This document shows, piece by piece, positions 61,207 to 64,000 of a stretch of 64,000 nt of DNA. Origin of the DNA: Paenibacillus sp. Soil522. GTDB lineage: Bacteria; Bacillota; Bacilli; Paenibacillales; Paenibacillaceae. The DNA lies in the NCBI RefSeq assembly GCF_001428245.1, contig NZ_LMRV01000045.1, positions 1 to 64,000 of the forward strand. Reading direction: 5' to 3'. Positions within the stretch are counted from its first letter, which is position 1; every line of letters begins with the position of its first letter. The notes under the pieces were generated by a model that saw only the letters and a program-made list of their open reading frames with translations, was not told where the DNA came from and searched no databases. Position numbers and translations under genes: made by a program.

Positions 61207-63738
61207 ATGACAGACACAATAATTAGATCGGATATAGAGCTGCTGGCTCCGGCCGGCGATTGGGATTGCATGCGTGCGGCTGTGGCTAACGGCGCCGATG
61301 CCGTATTTTTTGGTGTAGAGAAGTTTAATGCCCGTGCCCGCGCGAACAACTTCCGCAGCGAGGAGCTGCCGGAAGTTATGGCGTTTCTTCATACGTACGG
61401 CGTAAAAGGCTTTCTAACGTTCAACATTCTCGTATTCGAAGACGAGCTGAGGGACGCGCAGAAATTAATTGAGATGTGTATGGATGCGGGCGTGGATGCG
61501 GTAATCGTACAGGATTTGGGCCTCGTGAAGCTGATTCGCGAGCTGTCTCCGGATTTTCCGATTCACGGCTCAACTCAAATGACGATAACGTCGCCGGAGG
61601 CCGTAGAATTCACCAAGCCGTTTGGGATTGAGCGGGTTGTATTGGGACGTGAAAATAACCTTAAGCAAATTCGTACGATTGGGGAACAAGCAAAGCTGCC
61701 GATGGAAGTATTCGTACACGGCGCATTATGCGTGTCGTATTCGGGACAGTGCCTCACCTCGGAGATGTGGGGAGGACGGTCCGCGAATCGCGGCGAATGC
61801 GCGCAGGCTTGCCGGCTGCCGTACGATTTGATGGTCGACGGCGAGGTGCAGCCGATGGGAGACATCGCGTATTTGCTGTCGCCGAAGGATTTGGCGGCGA
61901 TCGATATCGTGCCAGAGCTCATCCAAGCGGGCGTTAAGTCGTTTAAAATTGAAGGGCGTCTCAAAAGCCCGGAATATGTCGCGAATGTCGTGAGCAAGTA
62001 TCGACGCGCGATCGATAAATATTTCGACGGCGATCTGTCGAAGCCGTCGGCGGAAGAGGTGCGTGAGCTGCAGCAAAGCTTCTCGCGCGGCTTCACGCAT
62101 GGTTTTCTGTCGGGAACGAACAATAAGATGCTCGTAGAGGGCACGTTCCCGAAAAGCCGGGGCGTTTACCTCGGCCGGGTTGAGCGCATTATGCGCGATG
62201 CGGTTACGCTGCGGATCGAAGCGCCTCTTAAGCGCGGCGATGGTATTGTGTTTGACGCCGGCGACCCGACGAAGAAGGAAGAGGGCGGCCGCGTATATGA
62301 TATTCGCCGTCAAGGCGTGAAGATCGAAGGTGAAGCGCAGGAAGGCACGATGATTGAGCTCGTAGCGGGCCGCAATGATGTTGATTTGCGCAAGGTGCAT
62401 GTCGGCGACCGCGTCTGGAAGACAAGTGATCCGGCGTTGGATAAGCGTTTGAGAGCGACCTTTGAAACGGAAAAGCCATATCGCGTGTTTCCGCTTCATA
62501 TTAGAGTGACAGGAGCGCTCGGACAACCGATGCGCACATGGTGGACGGATGTTCAGAAAGGGACGACCGTAGAGGTGGCCACGGAGCTTGAGCTTGAGCA
62601 AGCGCAGAAACGCCCGATGGATGCGGCTTTGCTTGAGGATCAATTGGGACGGCTGGGCGGTACCGTCTATCAGCTGGACAAGCTCGAGGTCGAGCTTCAA
62701 GGTGATTTGATCGTACCTATCCGTGAACTGAACCGGCTGCGCCGCGAAGCGGTGGAACTGCTTGCAGGCGAGCGTCCGAAGCCGCCCGTTTATGTGAAGC
62801 AAACGGTTGATGCGCGAGCGGATGTGTTTGAGGTGGATGTGGCGAAGAAGGATATATTGGCTCCGCACGGCGGTAAGGATGCGAAGCTGGTCGCATTATG
62901 CCGGAGCTTGGAGCAGGTAGAGGCAGCCGTTAAAACGGATGTATCCTTCGTATATGCCGATTTCGAATTCATTAAGCAATTTCCGGCTGCTATTGCAGCT
63001 GCCCGCGAGGCGGGTAAGCCGATTGCATTGGCAACGCCGCGCATTCATATGCCGGGCGAGAACGGCTATCATGCGAATATTTTAAAGCTTCAGCCTGATG
63101 CGGTGCTCGTTCGGAATACAGGAGCTCTTTATTATTACTTGCGTGCTCGCGCAGCAAATCCGGATAAGCCTTTCCCTAAGCTGATCGGCGATTTTTCGCT
63201 GAATGTAGCCAATCATAAAGCGGTAAATTTATTTACCGAGGTCGGTCTGGATCTGATCACGCCGTCTTATGATCTCAATATTCAGCAAATGGTTGATTTG
63301 CTGGAGAGCTCGGATACATCGAGGCTGGAAATGGTCATCCATCAGCATTTACCGATGTTCCATACGGAGCACTGCGTTTATTGCACCTTTATGAGCGAGG
63401 GCACTGACTTTACGAACTGCGGACGCCCATGCGAGGAGAAGCGCGCTTCCTTGCAGGACCGCATCGGCATGGCGCATCCCGTTCGCGTTGACGAAGGCTG
63501 CCGCAACACGGTGTATAATGCAGTCGAGCAGTCGGGAGCCGAATATATCCGCAATTTTGTCGGCCTTGGCGTATCCCATTTCCGCGTAGAGTTTCTGGAA
63601 GAAAAGCCGGAGAAGGTGCTTGAAGTTTTATCGTTATACCGCGATGCGCTCGATGGACGCATCAGCGGGACGCAGGTATGGCGCAACCTCAAAGCGATCA
63701 ATCAGCTTGGCGTAACGCGTGGGCAGCTTGTGAAATAA
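61207..63738 (+). CDS. U32-family peptidase-like protein with DUF3656
   Basis: 843 aa from ATG 61207 (GAGGGA 12 nt upstream; a TTG at 61195 touches that site). The N-terminal barrel starts with IELLAPAGDWDCMRAAVANGADAVFFG. The U32 signature with conserved Cys, CVSYSGQCLTSE, then NRGECAQACRLPYDL, is near 175-210. The DUF3656 region (about 370-530) and a second barrel with CVYCTF and CGRPCEEKR near 720-745 follow. Related U32 proteins such as RlhA and TrhP take part in hydroxylation of rRNA and tRNA; others are called collagenase-like. I suggest an RNA-modification role by family only. It is upstream of pcrB. Confidence 0.93.
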   Translation: MTDTIIRSDIELLAPAGDWDCMRAAVANGADAVFFGVEKFNARARANNFRSEELPEVMAFLHTYGVKGFLTFNILVFEDELRDAQKLIEMCMDAGVDAVIVQDLGLVKLIRELSPDFPIHGSTQMTITSPEAVEFTKPFGIERVVLGRENNLKQIRTIGEQAKLPMEVFVHGALCVSYSGQCLTSEMWGGRSANRGECAQACRLPYDLMVDGEVQPMGDIAYLLSPKDLAAIDIVPELIQAGVKSFKIEGRLKSPEYVANVVSKYRRAIDKYFDGDLSKPSAEEVRELQQSFSRGFTHGFLSGTNNKMLVEGTFPKSRGVYLGRVERIMRDAVTLRIEAPLKRGDGIVFDAGDPTKKEEGGRVYDIRRQGVKIEGEAQEGTMIELVAGRNDVDLRKVHVGDRVWKTSDPALDKRLRATFETEKPYRVFPLHIRVTGALGQPMRTWWTDVQKGTTVEVATELELEQAQKRPMDAALLEDQLGRLGGTVYQLDKLEVELQGDLIVPIRELNRLRREAVELLAGERPKPPVYVKQTVDARADVFEVDVAKKDILAPHGGKDAKLVALCRSLEQVEAAVKTDVSFVYADFEFIKQFPAAIAAAREAGKPIALATPRIHMPGENGYHANILKLQPDAVLVRNTGALYYYLRARAANPDKPFPKLIGDFSLNVANHKAVNLFTEVGLDLITPSYDLNIQQMVDLLESSDTSRLEMVIHQHLPMFHTEHCVYCTFMSEGTDFTNCGRPCEEKRASLQDRIGMAHPVRVDEGCRNTVYNAVEQSGAEYIRNFVGLGVSHFRVEFLEEKPEKVLEVLSLYRDALDGRISGTQVWRNLKAINQLGVTRGQLVK

Positions 63739-63764
63739 TAACCCCGCTCAACGACAATTACGGC

Positions 63765-63802
63765 ATGCCGTCTTCTCTTTAATAGGGAGGGCGGTATTTT
63801 TC
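63765..63802 (+). terminator. Terminator after the U32 gene
   Basis: ATGCCGTCTTCTC pairs with GGGAGGGCGGTAT (several G-U pairs) around TTTAATA, followed by TTTTT. Confidence 0.75.
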
Positions 63803-63822
63803 TTTACAATATAACCAAGTGT

Positions 63823-63851
63823 TTGACACGATATTTACGCTGGCATAGCAT
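63823..63851 (+). promoter_or_regulatory. SigA promoter candidate of pcrB
   Basis: TTGACA (63823-63828), 17 nt, TAGCAT (63846-63851). Confidence 0.55.
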
Positions 63852-63911
63852 AGAAGGAAAGCGCAAATATGCGGCAACCGATTTTTGTGAAAAAGTGAGG
63901 CGTGATTATTT

Positions 63912-64000
63912 ATGAATGGTTTGTGGTTTTCCGGCTGGAGGCATGTGTTCAAGCTCGATCCTGATCGGGAATTGTCCGACGAAACGCTGGATAGGATCTG
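63912..64000 (+). CDS. pcrB: PcrB, heptaprenylglyceryl phosphate synthase (N-terminal part)
   Basis: Only the first 29 codons are in the window, from ATG 63912. The start MNGLWFSGWRHVFKLDPDRELSD-type sequence (W-R-H-V-F-K-L-D-P then a D-E-x-L pattern) matches the start of PcrB, a TIM barrel that joins heptaprenyl diphosphate to glycerol-1-phosphate. In Bacillus pcrB is followed by pcrA and ligA, which would lie past the end. The call rests on the short N-terminal motif. Confidence 0.8.
   Translation, partial: MNGLWFSGWRHVFKLDPDRELSDETLDRI

Noticed and set aside
61726-62868. Minus-strand frame of 380 codons antisense to the U32 gene
   Set aside because: Shadow frame; very high Arg/His content and no ribosome site.
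1-64000. CRISPR arrays, tRNA or rRNA genes, prophage or defence genes
   Set aside because: No short regularly spaced direct repeats, no cloverleaf-like sequences, and no phage or defence-type proteins were recognised.

Overview
The window looks like a chromosomal segment of a spore-forming, motile member of the Firmicutes, most likely Paenibacillus. The evidence is an alpha/beta-type small acid-soluble spore protein, DegS/DegU, a surface protein with S-layer homology domains, several copper-amine-oxidase-like stalk proteins, the FliW-CsrA-flagellin module, frequent GTG and TTG starts with strong AGGAGG ribosome sites, and a gene order close to that of Bacillus subtilis from degS to uvrA. The genus is inferred from gene content and order; no 16S rRNA gene is present.

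Region by region. Positions 1-98 are the 3' end of a group II intron (domains V and VI) whose body lies upstream of the window. 0.3-3.3 kb holds two exported proteins of unknown family and a spore SASP. 3.3-4.8 kb is metK with its own promoter and terminator signals. 4.9-12.2 kb encodes two large surface proteins: an Ig-like/SLH protein of 1460 aa and a phosphodiester-glycosidase (NAGPA-like) protein with a stalk domain. 12.2-14.1 kb is degS-degU. 14.5-18.1 kb carries a small membrane-anchored protein and comFA-comFC (no comFB). 18.2-27.8 kb is the late flagellar cluster yvyF-flgM-flgN-flgK-flgL-yviE-fliW-csrA-hag-flaG-fliD-fliS-fliT, with clear SigD promoters and a likely CsrA site in the hag leader. 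28-33.8 kb holds a cold-shock protein gene, hpf, secA, prfB (with the programmed +1 frameshift) and a YitT-family membrane protein. 33.8-34.2 kb is a small coiled-coil gene on the minus strand with a LexA-like palindrome upstream. 34.4-42.8 kb is a complete arginine operon argCJBDFGH behind a structured leader. 42.9-50.4 kb carries a VanW/G5 protein (minus strand), ftsE-ftsX, an M23 peptidase with a coiled coil, a Ctp-type S41 protease and a MinJ-like PDZ membrane protein. 50.7-55.8 kb is uvrB-uvrA with a candidate SOS box. 56.4-61.1 kb holds a small membrane protein, a sugar-phosphate-isomerase-like protein (minus strand), an HtrA-like protease and a stalk-domain protein. 61.2 kb to the end is a U32 peptidase and the first 29 codons of pcrB.

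How the parts work together. The flagellar block is a filament-assembly unit: FlgM holds SigD, SigD drives flgM, hag and flaG-fliD-fliS, FlgN and FliS chaperone the hook-junction proteins and flagellin, and FliW/CsrA control flagellin translation. FtsEX with the M23 protein is a standard module coupling the divisome to wall hydrolysis. The arg operon lies between the yvjA-like gene and ftsE, inside an otherwise B. subtilis-like order. Most of the window is housekeeping. The points most worth a second look are the intron end, a dispersed palindromic repeat present twice, the SigD promoter buried inside a terminator before flgM, the CsrA-type hag leader, the LexA-like box beside an uncharacterised coiled-coil gene, the structured argC leader, and the enlarged purine-rich N-terminus of ComFA. 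I found no CRISPR array, tRNA, rRNA or defence island.
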